A DNA stretch of 64,000 nt from Gillisia hiemivivida (GCF_007997295.1 NZ_VORY01000007.1:87485-151484); one strand, 5' to 3'; positions 50,201-58,215 are shown, counted from the first letter of the stretch. A program made the numbers and translations. The notes: a model not told the origin generated them from the letters alone.

Positions 50201-50343
50201 GTTACCGTTGGTGCTGTGAGGTCTGGGAATACATCAACATTCATAGTATTGGCATAATAAATACCCAATACGCTTAATGCCAAGGCCCCCAATAGAATAA
50301 GTAATCTATTTTGAAGTGAAATTGATAATATTTTATTTAACAT
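47257..50343 (-). CDS. Heavy-metal efflux RND transporter, CusA/CzcA family
   Basis: Inner-membrane proton-driven pump of a tripartite metal exporter, 1028 residues. The heavy-metal RND signature in the fourth membrane helix is present: GALVDDAIIDVENVYKRL with Asp403, Asp404, Asp408 and Glu410. The porter domain start (MNVDVFPDLTAPTVTILTEA), the large periplasmic loops and the closing ILGGLLSATILNLVVIPCVY are all normal. Which ion it exports (Cu/Ag versus Co/Zn/Cd) cannot be read with certainty. It is the last gene of a minus-strand operon with adaptor, His-rich lipoprotein, outer-membrane factor and His-rich leader protein. Confidence 0.92.
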   Translation of the reverse strand: MLNKILSISLQNRLLILLGALALSVLGIYYANTMNVDVFPDLTAPTVTILTEAHGMESEEVEKLVTYQLETALNGSPNVRRIRSSSAAGISIVWVEFEWGTDIYRARQIVSERIPMVRENLPEGIGAPTMAPISSIMGEIMLLGVTSDSLSPMQLRTLSDWTIRPRIKAIGGIANVVVIGGDYKQYQVFANPEKMKHYDVSLSELVEKVKQSNTNAPGGIINQYGNQYIIKGSGRAYALEDLQEAVLKQVNGQTIKIKDVATVQIGAADKIGDGSLNANPAVILTISKQPDVNTLELTDRLDVAIADLQNTLPKGVEIKSQIFRQSDFIDSSISNLNQTLLEGAFFVMIILFIFLMNWRTTIISLVAIPISLLVSIIILKWLGYTINTMSLGGMAIAIGALVDDAIIDVENVYKRLRENIRKPKEERESTLTVVRDASVEIRSSIMIATLIIIVSFIPLFFLSGMEGRLLQPLGIAFVTSVLTSLIVAVTVTPILCSYLLNNEKLLLKQADGTKVERWLQKNYSYVLEKVTKIPKTIIGVTVIAFLISLLVVTQLGRSFLPEFNEGSLVISVVGPPGMSLEESNKTGNLIEQILLELPEVEVVTRRTGRAELDEHAQGVNAAEIDVPFILKNKTKEEFFEEVRTKLSIAPGVNITLGQPIAHRIDHMLSGTRANIAIKIFGSDLQSLFEVGKNIEQNIKDIDGLADVAVDQQIEVPQIRIKPKRQILSAYAMTVGDLMEQVDIAFAGEEAGEIYEGQKYFDLVVRYDKPFRDDIETIGNTLISLPNDGHTTLAELATVQSVSSPNTITREDVQRKIVVAANVQGRDLRGAVNEIKEVVANNVTMPEGYRVEYGGQFKSESKASQLLLVTAIIAIAIIFLLLYYEFKDVKLAFVVLINLPLALIGGILIVYFTSGIISIAATIGFISLFGIATRNGILLVSRYEDLRKEGIYGFQLIKAGALDRLNPILMTAFTTGLALIPLALKGGEPGSEIQSPMAVVILGGLLSATILNLVVIPCVYQLVIGKRQS

Positions 50344-50354
50344 TCTCTTCGTTT

Positions 50355-51857
50355 TTAATGATCGTGACCGTGTGCAGGGGTTGAACCAGACATCGAAGCC
50401 ATTTTAACTTGATATGCGCCTTTAGTTACAACCACTTCACCAACTTCCAAGCCTTCTAATACTTCTATATTCTCGCCATTGCGCTTTCCGATTTTTATAG
50501 GACGCCTTTCAAAATTTTCTCCTGAAAGTTGTACCATTACTGAATAGCTGCCATAATCTTCTAATAAAGCATTTGCCGGAATCATAGTATTTTGTGTAGC
50601 ATTGCCCATTGCAATTTGTACCTGCGTTAAGCTGCCTTCTGGCATTTCAACATCGTTGTTTACTTGTACAAATACTGAAATAAGCGGTCTGTTATTATCT
50701 ACTTCTTTTGCAATAGAAAGAATAGAATCTCCAGAAGCTGCCACATTACTCCATGTCCCATCTTTGTTTTGATACCAAATTCCTTGGGCATTCTCCATTG
50801 TAAGCCCATAAGAAGGTGCTATTTGGGTTTTTAACACTCTGGATTGATGCGTTCCTACCGTAATTAGTGCCACGCCTTGGTCTACATAATCACCATTAGC
50901 TACATTAATTGCTGTGATATAGCCATCAAAAGGTGCACGAATTTGTTTACCACCACCAGATACTCCTGACGAGAGACTTTGGTAATTGGATTTTGCAATC
51001 TCAAAATTGCTTTCTACTTTTTCAAATTCAGCTTTAGGAACAATTTTCGATTCATACAATTGCTTTTTTCGTTCATATTCTGATTTTGCCTGTTCAAAAT
51101 TGGAACGTGCCTTGGCAATTTCTGTGCTCAAATTATTGGAAGCTAAACCTTGACTGCTTACATTAATTAGTAACTGTCCGCGTTTCACTTTTGTTCCTTC
51201 TGTGAGATTGTTAACTGCAATGTCTACCACGCCATTGGATTTTGCTGCCAAGGATTTAACAGAACCAGGTGCAGGCATCCATACGCCAGAAGTATTAATA
51301 ACATCATAAACTTTACCTGAAACAACAGGAGCTGTTTGAAAATTGATTTTCCAAGCCTGTTCTTTTAAAAAGGAAATACCGCCATCGTCTTCGGCAGTAC
51401 CCAGTGTTTTTATGGCTTCAACTGCATTAGCATAAACGGTAACATCACTAATTGTAATTTTATCTGAATATTCAGGTGTTTTTAATTCAAAAACAAGTTG
51501 GTATGTTCCTGCTGCTTTAGGCTGAATTGTTGGCGAAAATATGCCTGGTGATGAAGGTTCATCTACGGTATTTCGCAATCCTTGGTCGCCTTTAATCAAA
51601 CTAACTGTAACAGAACCTTCACGCACAGGTTGGTGCTTATCCAATACCGTAAAGTGGGCTGCAAATCTGCTAGAATTACCAACAATTAATACAGGAAATT
51701 CTACAAATAATTCGGTTTTATCTGTCCAAATTGTATGGTTCAACCGTGGAATATCTTCACCAGCGTGACTACCATCGGGATTATGTGCGTGTGCATCTTC
51801 GGTCTTATTATTACAAGAGATGGCCAAAAAGGCGAGCACTATAATTATATATTTCAT
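50355..51857 (-). CDS. Efflux RND periplasmic adaptor (CusB/CzcB-like lipoprotein)
   Basis: Membrane-fusion protein linking the RND pump to the outer-membrane channel, 500 residues. The N-terminus is a lipoprotein signal (FLAISC, Cys15) followed by a short His-rich stretch (TEDAHAHNPDGSHAGED) that could bind metal. Next is a Bacteroidetes-type N-terminal beta domain (about 35-150). The HlyD core has the lipoyl-like halves (NNLTEGTKVKRGQLLINVSS and KQIRAPFDGYITAINVANGD) and a coiled-coil hairpin between them (about 235-290). The C-terminus is His-rich again (HGHDH). It starts 20 bases after the small His-rich lipoprotein gene and ends 11 bases before the pump gene. Confidence 0.92.
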   Translation of the reverse strand: MKYIIIVLAFLAISCNNKTEDAHAHNPDGSHAGEDIPRLNHTIWTDKTELFVEFPVLIVGNSSRFAAHFTVLDKHQPVREGSVTVSLIKGDQGLRNTVDEPSSPGIFSPTIQPKAAGTYQLVFELKTPEYSDKITISDVTVYANAVEAIKTLGTAEDDGGISFLKEQAWKINFQTAPVVSGKVYDVINTSGVWMPAPGSVKSLAAKSNGVVDIAVNNLTEGTKVKRGQLLINVSSQGLASNNLSTEIAKARSNFEQAKSEYERKKQLYESKIVPKAEFEKVESNFEIAKSNYQSLSSGVSGGGKQIRAPFDGYITAINVANGDYVDQGVALITVGTHQSRVLKTQIAPSYGLTMENAQGIWYQNKDGTWSNVAASGDSILSIAKEVDNNRPLISVFVQVNNDVEMPEGSLTQVQIAMGNATQNTMIPANALLEDYGSYSVMVQLSGENFERRPIKIGKRNGENIEVLEGLEVGEVVVTKGAYQVKMASMSGSTPAHGHDH

Positions 51858-51877
51858 CTGTTTTTTTTATTAAAATT

Positions 51878-52114
51878 TTAGTGATCATGGTGTTCTGCAT
51901 CATCACCGTGTTTATGAGTTTCGGTTTTGGCTTTCAAAGTATCTTTTCCTACTTGAAATTCTTCTTGCTCAACATTCTCGTCTTGAAGATGACCACCACC
52001 TGCATCATGTTCATGACCGTGTTCTTCTGTAGTTTCTTTCTTTGTATCTCTACAGGAGGTTAGGCTAACCATTGAAACTATAGCTATTGCGAATATTATT
52101 TTTGAAATTTTCAT
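51878..52114 (-). CDS. Small His-rich lipoprotein (78 aa)
   Basis: A 78-residue protein with a lipoprotein signal (VSMVSLTSC, Cys21) and an almost purely His/Glu/Asp/Lys mature part (EEHGHEHDAGGGHLQDE at about 35, then HKHGDDAEHHDH at the end). The clustered histidines suggest periplasmic metal binding or buffering. It sits between the outer-membrane factor gene and the adaptor gene with gaps of about 20 bases. This places it inside the efflux operon as a likely accessory metal-binding subunit. No enzyme motif. Confidence 0.75.
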   Translation of the reverse strand: MKISKIIFAIAIVSMVSLTSCRDTKKETTEEHGHEHDAGGGHLQDENVEQEEFQVGKDTLKAKTETHKHGDDAEHHDH

Positions 52115-52131
52115 ACTGTTATGTTTTAAAT

Positions 52132-53316
52132 TTATAATTGATGTTTTAGTAATCGTGCTTGAAGCAATTGCAGTTCTTTTTCCATTTGCAACATTTTATC
52201 TGATACATTTCGATAAAACTGAAGCTCTACATAGTAGTCCATAAACGAAAATTCGCCCAACCTATACGCTTTAAAGAGTAATTTTTCACTGTCTAAATTG
52301 CTCATCGTGATTTGATATTCTTTATATTTTGAGCTCATCAATTTGTAGCGACTAAATGTTTCTTGAAATTGGGAGTAAAGCGATGTTGTGATTATTTGGG
52401 TATTAGATTGCTGATACTCATAGTTAGCTTGTGCAGCCTTTACCTTGTTCTTGCTACTCCATAATGGAATAGAAAGGCCACCGTAAAAACCCGAGTAATT
52501 ATTTCCAATAACCCCTTGATAGTTATAGCCTAGAGCTAAATCTGGTAATACTTTGTTTTTCTCCAACTTTACTTTCTGCAAGGAAGCTTTTTCGTTAGCA
52601 TTTAATTCTTGTAACGAAGGGTCGAGGGTTAATTTTTCTTCCCAAAGGATCTCTAGACTTGCTATTTCTGTTGAAATTATAGTTTCTTTTGAAAGCCCAT
52701 CTAGAGGTTTTTCACCATTTAAGGTTTTAAGTTTATACTTCAGAATTTCAATATCACCTTCAATTTGATCAACAACAAACTGTTCTTGAATCCAAGCAAT
52801 TTTGGCTTTATTCAAATCTAAAATACCTACTTGCTCCTTATTAAAAAGTTCTTGAATTTGCTCGAAAACCTGTTTGCTTAGGGTTCTTCTATCGGTTTCA
52901 ATGACTTTTTGTTTTTGTAAGAAAGCAAGTTCTATTAGAAACTCCTTTGCATTTAATAAAACTTCTTGCCTCTTTTTTGCATATGCAGATTGTATTTGAA
53001 TCGATTTTAAATCGTTCCATTTATCACGTGCAGCATATACAGTTGGAAACTCAAATGATTGTGATATTTGATATTCTGTGTACTCATCTGTAATATTATC
53101 ACCAAATGGCAAATAATATCCAGATAATTGAGGGTCAGGCAAATTGTTATTGCTTTTATTTTCGAGTTGCTGACTTTTAATAAAAGATTGATAGCCTTTT
53201 AACTCTATATTATTCTGTTCTATTTCATTAAGTAATTCCTCTGTATTTCTAATTTGTGAGAAACCATTAATAAAGAACAGGCATCCGCAAAGTGCGAATA
53301 CGATGTGTTTATTCAT
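52132..53316 (-). CDS. TolC-family outer-membrane efflux protein (CusC/CzcC-like)
   Basis: Outer-membrane channel of the tripartite metal exporter, 394 residues. A signal peptide (MNKHIVFALCGCLFFINGFSQ) precedes long heptad-like helices with the TolC-type repeats: LDLNKAKIAWIQEQFVVDQ in the first repeat and LGEFSFMDYYVELQFYRNV in the second. The short beta parts between them (LPDPQLSGYYLPFG, LPDLALGYNYQGVIGNNYSG) fit the barrel strands. It is slightly shorter than E. coli CusC, as usual for flavobacterial members. It lies first after the His-rich leader gene in the operon. Confidence 0.88.
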   Translation of the reverse strand: MNKHIVFALCGCLFFINGFSQIRNTEELLNEIEQNNIELKGYQSFIKSQQLENKSNNNLPDPQLSGYYLPFGDNITDEYTEYQISQSFEFPTVYAARDKWNDLKSIQIQSAYAKKRQEVLLNAKEFLIELAFLQKQKVIETDRRTLSKQVFEQIQELFNKEQVGILDLNKAKIAWIQEQFVVDQIEGDIEILKYKLKTLNGEKPLDGLSKETIISTEIASLEILWEEKLTLDPSLQELNANEKASLQKVKLEKNKVLPDLALGYNYQGVIGNNYSGFYGGLSIPLWSSKNKVKAAQANYEYQQSNTQIITTSLYSQFQETFSRYKLMSSKYKEYQITMSNLDSEKLLFKAYRLGEFSFMDYYVELQFYRNVSDKMLQMEKELQLLQARLLKHQL

Positions 53317-53388
53317 TGTTTGAAATTTTAGGTTTAATCTGAATTTATAGATTGAAATACTTAACCCTAGGGAAGTTTTCCTAAACGA

Positions 53389-53826
53389 TTAACCTAAAGA
53401 TGGCGGGCCTCTTAAGTGGAGGGAAGAGCGATATTTGTTGAAATAGTTATTGGGTGGATGATATAACGCAATCTTTTCGGCTTTATCATCATAGTTTAAA
53501 GAAATATTATAAGAATCAATAAAGGTTGGGATATTTACTGCCCTTTTGACTTTAATTTGATTTATACTATTTTCTTGTGTCAATAGTACTTCATTAGAAG
53601 CTATTGAATGCACATGTATATCCAAAAATAAATCTAAAAATTCCTTTTTAGTACTGTCTTTTTTATCGGTATCGTGATGATGGCTGTGACTTTCACTGTG
53701 TGCAACAGCTTTATGCGAATGCTCCACTTCGTTCTGATGATGCCAATGAGGCACAACTTGATGCAAAAGCAATAGACTAAATATGCCTAAAAAGAAAAGA
53801 GCCTTTATGTGATTGTTTTTTTGCAT
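53389..53826 (-). CDS. His-rich secreted small protein heading the efflux operon (LRGPP tail)
   Basis: A 145-residue protein with an N-terminal hydrophobic segment (ALFFLGIFSLLLLHQVVP), then a His-rich region (HWHHQNEVEHSHKAVAHSES followed by HSHHHD). A polar middle follows, and the C-terminus ends SSLHLRGPPSLG. The histidines suggest metal binding in the periplasm or membrane. It is the first gene of the efflux operon. The 109-residue protein heading the TonB-receptor operon (62897-63226) has the same plan, including the terminal LR-x-PP tail, so the two may be distant relatives. No function is assigned. Confidence 0.72.
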   Translation of the reverse strand: MQKNNHIKALFFLGIFSLLLLHQVVPHWHHQNEVEHSHKAVAHSESHSHHHDTDKKDSTKKEFLDLFLDIHVHSIASNEVLLTQENSINQIKVKRAVNIPTFIDSYNISLNYDDKAEKIALYHPPNNYFNKYRSSLHLRGPPSLG

Positions 53827-54169
53827 CAGAAAACGAAATTAATGAAAGTAAAGAGTAAAATGAAACTTTTCATCAATTTTCAGCTGAAATGCTTTCATAA
53901 TTAAACATATACCTGCCTTTTGGAAACTATTTGAGATTGAGTAGTTTATTGTTCGGTATTATGCTTTTATGCCCAAATCTAGGAAACATCTCTTTTATTT
54001 TTTCTGTGATCAGGTTTCTTATGGGTAACCCAAGCTGGGTGGATTGGAGACACTTTTTTTATGCTTTGTTGTTAATTACTCGTTGTCTAAGACATCGGTT
54101 TTTAATCAATTGCCCGCCATATGTTTATAACAGATGTTATTCGTCAGTACTTTTTCCATTTTCCCGATT
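53827..54169. other. 343-base intergenic region, unresolved
   Basis: It separates the efflux operon from the truncated ACR3 gene. An open plus-strand frame (53931-54173) gives LRLSSLLFGIMLLCPNLGNI and more, but its composition is not convincing. The minus strand has the word ATGGCGGGCAATTGATTAAAA, which I could not place. The efflux-operon promoter should be in the first 60 bases. Confidence 0.35.
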
Positions 54170-54733
54170 TTAAGCGGTCGCTTTTCCGTAATATTTTTTC
54201 CGTAACCAAAATGAAACTCGAACCAATAAAATCAATGCAGGTACTTCAACCAACGGACCAATTACTCCTGCAAATGCTTGTCCTGAATTTAGTCCGAAAA
54301 CAGCAATTGCAACAGCAATTGCAACTGCAATTGCTAATTCAAAATTATTTCCTGCTGCTGTTAATGCAACTGCTGCTGTTTTGTCGTATTCTGCTCCCAT
54401 TGCTTTGGTTATGAAAAACTCAATGATGAACATTAAGCTAAAATAGATAAGTAGAGGAACTGCAATAATTAGAACATCCATCGGGATTTCCACGATCAAT
54501 TCTCCTTTTAAAGAAAACATTACAATTATCGTAAATAATAGTGCAACTAAGGTTTTTGGTGAAATTGTCGGAATGAATTTTTTAGTGTACCATTCTTTAC
54601 CTTTGAGTTTTACTAAAATCAGTCGACTTAAAATCCCCATTAAAAAAGGAATTCCCAAATAGATTGCAATGCTTTCTGCAATAGTTCCGATTGAAATATC
54701 TACAATAGAACCTTCAAAACCAAAATAGGGTGG
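54170..54733 (-). pseudogene. ACR3-family arsenite exporter, C-terminal half only
   Basis: The minus-strand frame is open from about 54733 down to the stop at 54170. Its sequence is the second half of an ACR3 arsenite/H+ antiporter: [53 protein letters not shown] and [20 protein letters not shown]. The homology stops abruptly at 54733, where GC-richer DNA of another origin begins, so the N-terminal half with its membrane helices and start is gone. Helix text [12 protein letters not shown] contains a four-residue repeat that may be a slippage insertion. The first in-frame ATG (54658) would give a 162-residue fragment, which should not transport. Confidence 0.82.
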
Positions 54734-54831
54734 AAGAAGCCGGCTGGCACACGTATTTTGAACAGGCCAACGCTCGGGGTGAACTTATTCCGCCACCGGC
54801 TGCACTGGAAGATATGATCCGCCTAAAATGA
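54733..54831 (+). pseudogene. C-terminal fragment of an unknown protein in the inserted segment
   Basis: Plus-strand frame [20 protein letters not shown], then PAALEDMIRLK and TGA at 54829-54831, which overlaps the ATG of the SDR relic (ATGA). The base composition is GC-richer than the flanks. It is the tail of a gene that once preceded the SDR in another operon. I do not recognise the family. Confidence 0.5.
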
Positions 54832-55275
54832 ATTTGATCAGGTGCCTCATCGGGTATAGGTCGTGAATTGGCAATTCAGTTTGCCCGCAAGGGTGCTCAC
54901 GTAGCCGTTTCGGTAAGAGAAAAGAGCGCCTGGAAGAGTTGGTAAAAGAAATTGAAGAGCAGGATCAGAATGCCCTGGCTGTAACATGTGATGTTACAAA
55001 AGAGCAAGAAGTTGAGCAGGCGGTAAAGAAGATTATTGCTTATTTTAATAGACTGGCCATCGCCATAGCCAATGCGGGGTTCGGGGTAGGTGGGAAAATA
55101 GAGTCCAATAGCTCAGTTGACTGGCGGAGACAACTGGACGTAAACGTAGTTGGTCTTACAAGTACTATAAAGCACAGTTTGCCTTATTTAAGAAAATCGG
55201 GCGGAAGGATGGTCCTAATGGGAAGTGTGACCGCTATGATCTCTTCACCGCAGGGAGCCCCTTTATGCCGCTTCG
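54828..55275 (+). pseudogene. Short-chain dehydrogenase/reductase relic
   Basis: Translating in pieces gives an SDR: GASSGIGRELAIQFARKGAH (cofactor motif), then after a one-base shift near 54920 RLEELVKEIEEQDQNALAVT, and IANAGFGVGGKIESNSSVDW. It continues to GRMVLMGSVTAMISSPQGAP, which ends just before the catalytic Tyr. Near 55262 a further extra T breaks the frame, and at about 55276 the sequence switches into chrA. The start is also damaged (bases missing between ATG and GASSG). Frameshifts at both ends plus truncation show it is dead. Confidence 0.8.
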
Positions 55276-55788
55276 AACCAGTAAACCGTATCCAAAAAGA
55301 GCAATTATTTCGTTTGAACCGAACAAACAAGCAACTAAAGTTAAGACACCTGAAATTGCGAGTTCTATGTTTTTTACTGCTTTTTTTCCAAGTCGGAAAG
55401 CCGCGATTATAATTATTGCAATAACTGCTGGTTTAATTCCGTAAATAAAAGGTTCAACTTTTGGTAACTGTTCATATTGTTGGTAAGGCCAAGCAAAAAT
55501 AGATGTGATCACTACTGCGGGTAAAATAAAACAGATACCTGCAATAAAAAGTCCCTACCAACCTCCACGCTCGTATCCACAATGCATTGTCATTTCGGTT
55601 GAATTCGGACCGGGTATCAAATTGGTTGCACCAACAAGGTCGAGAAAGTGTTCTTGAGTCATCCACTTTCTTTTTTTAACAATTTCGTCTTCCATCATTG
55701 CGATATGGGCTACTGGACCTCCAAAAGCAATGCTTCCTAATTTAAAAAACAACTTCGAAATTTCTTTTAGTTCATTTTTTTTGGACAC
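55276..55788 (-). pseudogene. chrA: Truncated chromate transporter chrA copy with a nonsense codon
   Basis: The N-terminal half of a CHR transporter. It starts at a GTG (55786-55788, KKNELKEISKLFFKLGSIAF), has FGGPVAHIAMMEDEIV and GATNLIPGPNSTEMTMHCGY, then TAG at 55555-55557 (codon 78) where the intact copy has Lys (GWKGLF). The frame continues to IALFGYGLL, where it joins the SDR fragment at about 55276. DNA-level similarity to the intact chrA at 58364-59485 is very high, so the two are recent paralogues or a partial duplication. The second CHR domain is missing. Confidence 0.85.
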
Positions 55789-55956
55789 TCTAAGTTCAGT
55801 TCAAATGTTTGATTTTAGCACAATTTTAACCTTTAGTCTTTATTGCAGACGAGTCAAGCTTGAGTGCGGCGAGACGCTCTATCCATATATAAAGCAGATT
55901 TTTTTCTAAAACATCTAGTGGTATGGCCACGAAAAAATCACCTTAATAGCAATGGG

Positions 55957-56967
55957 TTATTTTACATATTTTTCTAAGAACTGCTTTTTGGAGTCTCTGT
56001 AAGAAGAGACCGCTCCTATTTTTGAAAGGCAATAGATATAAATCCACGCAGTGTCAATTTGATAGGGGAGAAATCCAGCTCTTGCACTACCTGGGTAGAG
56101 GTGATGGTTATTATGCCACTCTCCTGAAAACAAGCCCGGCCTAGTCTGGTTGATGGACAAGTTTCTCCTGTCGAAATCTATACCATCTTTATGGGCTACT
56201 TTCCCCTTTCCGTGCCCCGTATAATTAAAAGCACGAACTAGAATATACCAAAACATGGCCCCACTAAAGGTGGTGCACACCAAAGCACTGCCGCCTATGG
56301 CATAAAAAACAGAAATCCAAAAAGCCCAATTAATTGCCCATAAACCAAAAGTATATAGCGGTGTGGCGAGCGTCCCCCATTTTTGGTAATTTTTATAGCT
56401 ATGTATTTGCACACCCGTATTTGATAAAAAATGTTTCAGCTTTCCATATTCTTTTTGATCCAAATTCCTTGCAATGCTTTGATGATTAAAATCGGCAAGC
56501 ATGCAATACCAAAAACCAGCTTTGGCATTATAAGGGTCTCCTGGTAGGTCGGATTTTGAATGGTGCACATGGTGGGAAATCACATATACCTCTTCTGCGA
56601 AGGTTCTAATGACTAGGTTTTGGGTAATGAACCTCCAGATAGGATGACTGAATGTATAAGACTTATGGGTGCTATACCGATGGTACCAAATGGTGCCATG
56701 AGTACTCATGACAATCATTGCATAAAATAAGAAAATAAATAAAGTAAGGAAGCTCAGGTATTGGGTTATAAAAAAATAAAAGAAAGGCAACATGCAAGCA
56801 AGCATTAATATTCCAGAAGCAGGGAGCCAATTTTTTCGACTTTGGAATATATTTGTCTTTTTTAAGGCTTCACTAAAAAGCACCTTGTTTGTGGGGGCCA
56901 CTAATGCCCCAGTTTCATCTTGCCAGCCATAGGATGGTTCATGAAGTATTTTGTCTATAAATGCCAT
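55957..56967 (-). CDS. Membrane fatty-acid (acyl-CoA) desaturase
   Basis: Di-iron integral-membrane desaturase, 336 residues, introducing a double bond into fatty acyl chains. All three histidine boxes are present: HRYSTH (96-101), HHVHH (132-136) and HNNHH in EWHNNHHLYPG near residue 275. Hydrophobic spans at about 50-90 and 190-230 fit the four-helix layout. It is flanked by the two chrA copies but transcribed in the same direction, with its own leader. It may help membrane adaptation; a link to metal stress is only positional. Confidence 0.88.
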   Translation of the reverse strand: MAFIDKILHEPSYGWQDETGALVAPTNKVLFSEALKKTNIFQSRKNWLPASGILMLACMLPFFYFFITQYLSFLTLFIFLFYAMIVMSTHGTIWYHRYSTHKSYTFSHPIWRFITQNLVIRTFAEEVYVISHHVHHSKSDLPGDPYNAKAGFWYCMLADFNHQSIARNLDQKEYGKLKHFLSNTGVQIHSYKNYQKWGTLATPLYTFGLWAINWAFWISVFYAIGGSALVCTTFSGAMFWYILVRAFNYTGHGKGKVAHKDGIDFDRRNLSINQTRPGLFSGEWHNNHHLYPGSARAGFLPYQIDTAWIYIYCLSKIGAVSSYRDSKKQFLEKYVK

Positions 56968-57156
56968 AGTCTGTTTTCAATCTTCTAAAGAACAATTGCT
57001 TTCAAAAAAAGTGTATGCTTAGGGGGCAAGATATACTTTATACCTCCCTGATTCACCAAATGGTTTAGTTCGCGGCAAGATACTCTTTTCATAGGATACG
57101 TTATTGCCAATAGTATTTTTTTAAGATAATCACAAAGCGAAAATTTATTATTTAAT
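56968..57156. other. Intergenic region upstream of the desaturase
   Basis: 189 bases with the presumed desaturase promoter; no clear motif and no gene. Confidence 0.3.
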
Positions 57157-57277
57157 CCCTCATTGAGGGTTTAATTCCCCTGTTCCAATAACTATCGGGA
57201 TGCCTCGAATTTTCAAAAGGATTTTCCTCCCGGATCATAGGGACACACCTAGTGGTCTTCCCCCGAGGTTCTTGATT
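57157..57277 (+). repeat. R2 palindromic repeat, copy c (diverged)
   Basis: Begins CCCTCATTGAGGGTTTAATT and ends TTCTTGATT. The central hairpin part differs (TGTTCCAATAACTATCGGGA instead of GAGGCCTGCCCG...), so it is the most divergent of the four copies. Confidence 0.7.
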
Positions 57278-57451
57278 ATACAGATTTTTGTCAGTACAGT
57301 GCTTTCTTTAGGTTTCTTTTTGTGGTTTTAGGAGTAGATTCCAAAAGATAAATTTCAGCTGCTCATTCTGGCAGATTCGAACATGATTTGGAATTTTTAT
57401 CTTCCTGCTGTTAAATCAACCCCAACCGCAGGATTAGGTAATTTTAAATTT
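57278..57451. other. Intergenic region between R2 copy c and the DUF2141 gene
   Basis: 174 bases, no gene or hairpin recognised. Confidence 0.3.
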
Positions 57452-57970
57452 TCAGTAGCTAAGATCTATAGACATTTGCAGAACTCCGCCATCATATAAA
57501 AATTCAGCGTCAGAAAAAGAAGGAGCACTCAATGTGACCTCAGCACCACTGGAAAAACCATAACCCTCCTTCGGAACACCGAAAAAATTTTTGTCAAGTT
57601 CACCGTTGTAGTTTTCATCATGGATCACTGCAATGGCATATTTTCCTGGTAGAACATCTGAAAACTCAAAACTCGCATCTGTTCCGCTTATTTGTGTTAT
57701 CATGACCTTAGATGCATATTTCAGGAATTTGCCGGGGAAACCTTCCTCCGATTCAAAAATCGCACAGGCGATAACCCCAGTATTGTTACTTATATTTTGA
57801 ATTTTCACATTAACGGATGGGCATTCTGTTTGAGCAAATCCATTTGACGGCAGGCATACTAAGCTTAGAGCCAGCCAAAAAAGAAGTTGTGAAAATTTTC
57901 GGGAAATCCGGGGACTTTCAGAATGACTGGTATTTTGAGAAAAAAACTTAAAAAGTAGATTATTTAACAT
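57452..57970 (-). CDS. DUF2141 secreted protein
   Basis: About 172 residues from the ATG at 57968-57970 (MLNNLLFKFFSQN); an upstream in-frame ATG at 58024 would only add a polar leader. A signal sequence with hydrophobic core LLFWLALSLVCLPSNGFAQ is cleaved near the Gln. The mature part is the DUF2141 domain: VKIQNISNNTGVIACAIFES, FEFSDVLPGKYAIAVIHDEN and YNGELDKNFFGVPKEGYGF, a beta-sandwich family of unknown function. The N-terminus carries an unusually long basic stretch before the hydrophobic core. No partner is evident. Confidence 0.8.
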   Translation of the reverse strand: MLNNLLFKFFSQNTSHSESPRISRKFSQLLFWLALSLVCLPSNGFAQTECPSVNVKIQNISNNTGVIACAIFESEEGFPGKFLKYASKVMITQISGTDASFEFSDVLPGKYAIAVIHDENYNGELDKNFFGVPKEGYGFSSGAEVTLSAPSFSDAEFLYDGGVLQMSIDLSY

Positions 57971-58069
57971 TTTACTATTTTTTTTTAGATACACTAATTT
58001 AATAATAATGTTGTTAAAATACAATTTGGTAAGAAGAAATAACGACTGTTTTTATATCAATTTTTAATT

Positions 58070-58176
58070 CCTCATTGAGGGTTTAATTCCCCGAGGCCTG
58101 CCCGAAACATTCAGGCGGGCTTGCCTCGAATTTTTAAAAGTATTTTCCTCGTGGGCTTGCCACGAGGTTCTTGATT
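58070..58176 (+). repeat. R2 palindromic repeat, copy d
   Basis: Shortest complete copy: CTCATTGAGGG start, GAGGCCTGCCCG-loop-CGGGCTTGCCTC hairpin, then a perfect CCTCGTGG-GCTTG-CCACGAGG hairpin, ending TTCTTGATT. It lies about 100 bases upstream of the DUF2141 start. Confidence 0.8.
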
Positions 58177-58215
58177 GTTTCAGGTTCTTCTATATTTATG
58201 CAATCCGGTTAAGTT

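Noticed and set aside
54121..54414. 97-codon plus-strand ORF with Leu/Gln repeats
   Set aside because: It is the antisense shadow of the ACR3 relic; the Leu/Gln text is the complement of its Ala/Val-rich helix.
39859..55557. Amber suppression or recoding, because tnpA and the chrA copy both have in-frame TAG
   Set aside because: Intact genes in the window use all three stops normally and the affected genes carry other decay marks; ordinary nonsense mutations explain both.
22000..58176. R2 copies as a CRISPR array or tandem repeat
   Set aside because: Copies are dispersed, of unequal length and in both orientations, with no regular spacers and no cas genes.
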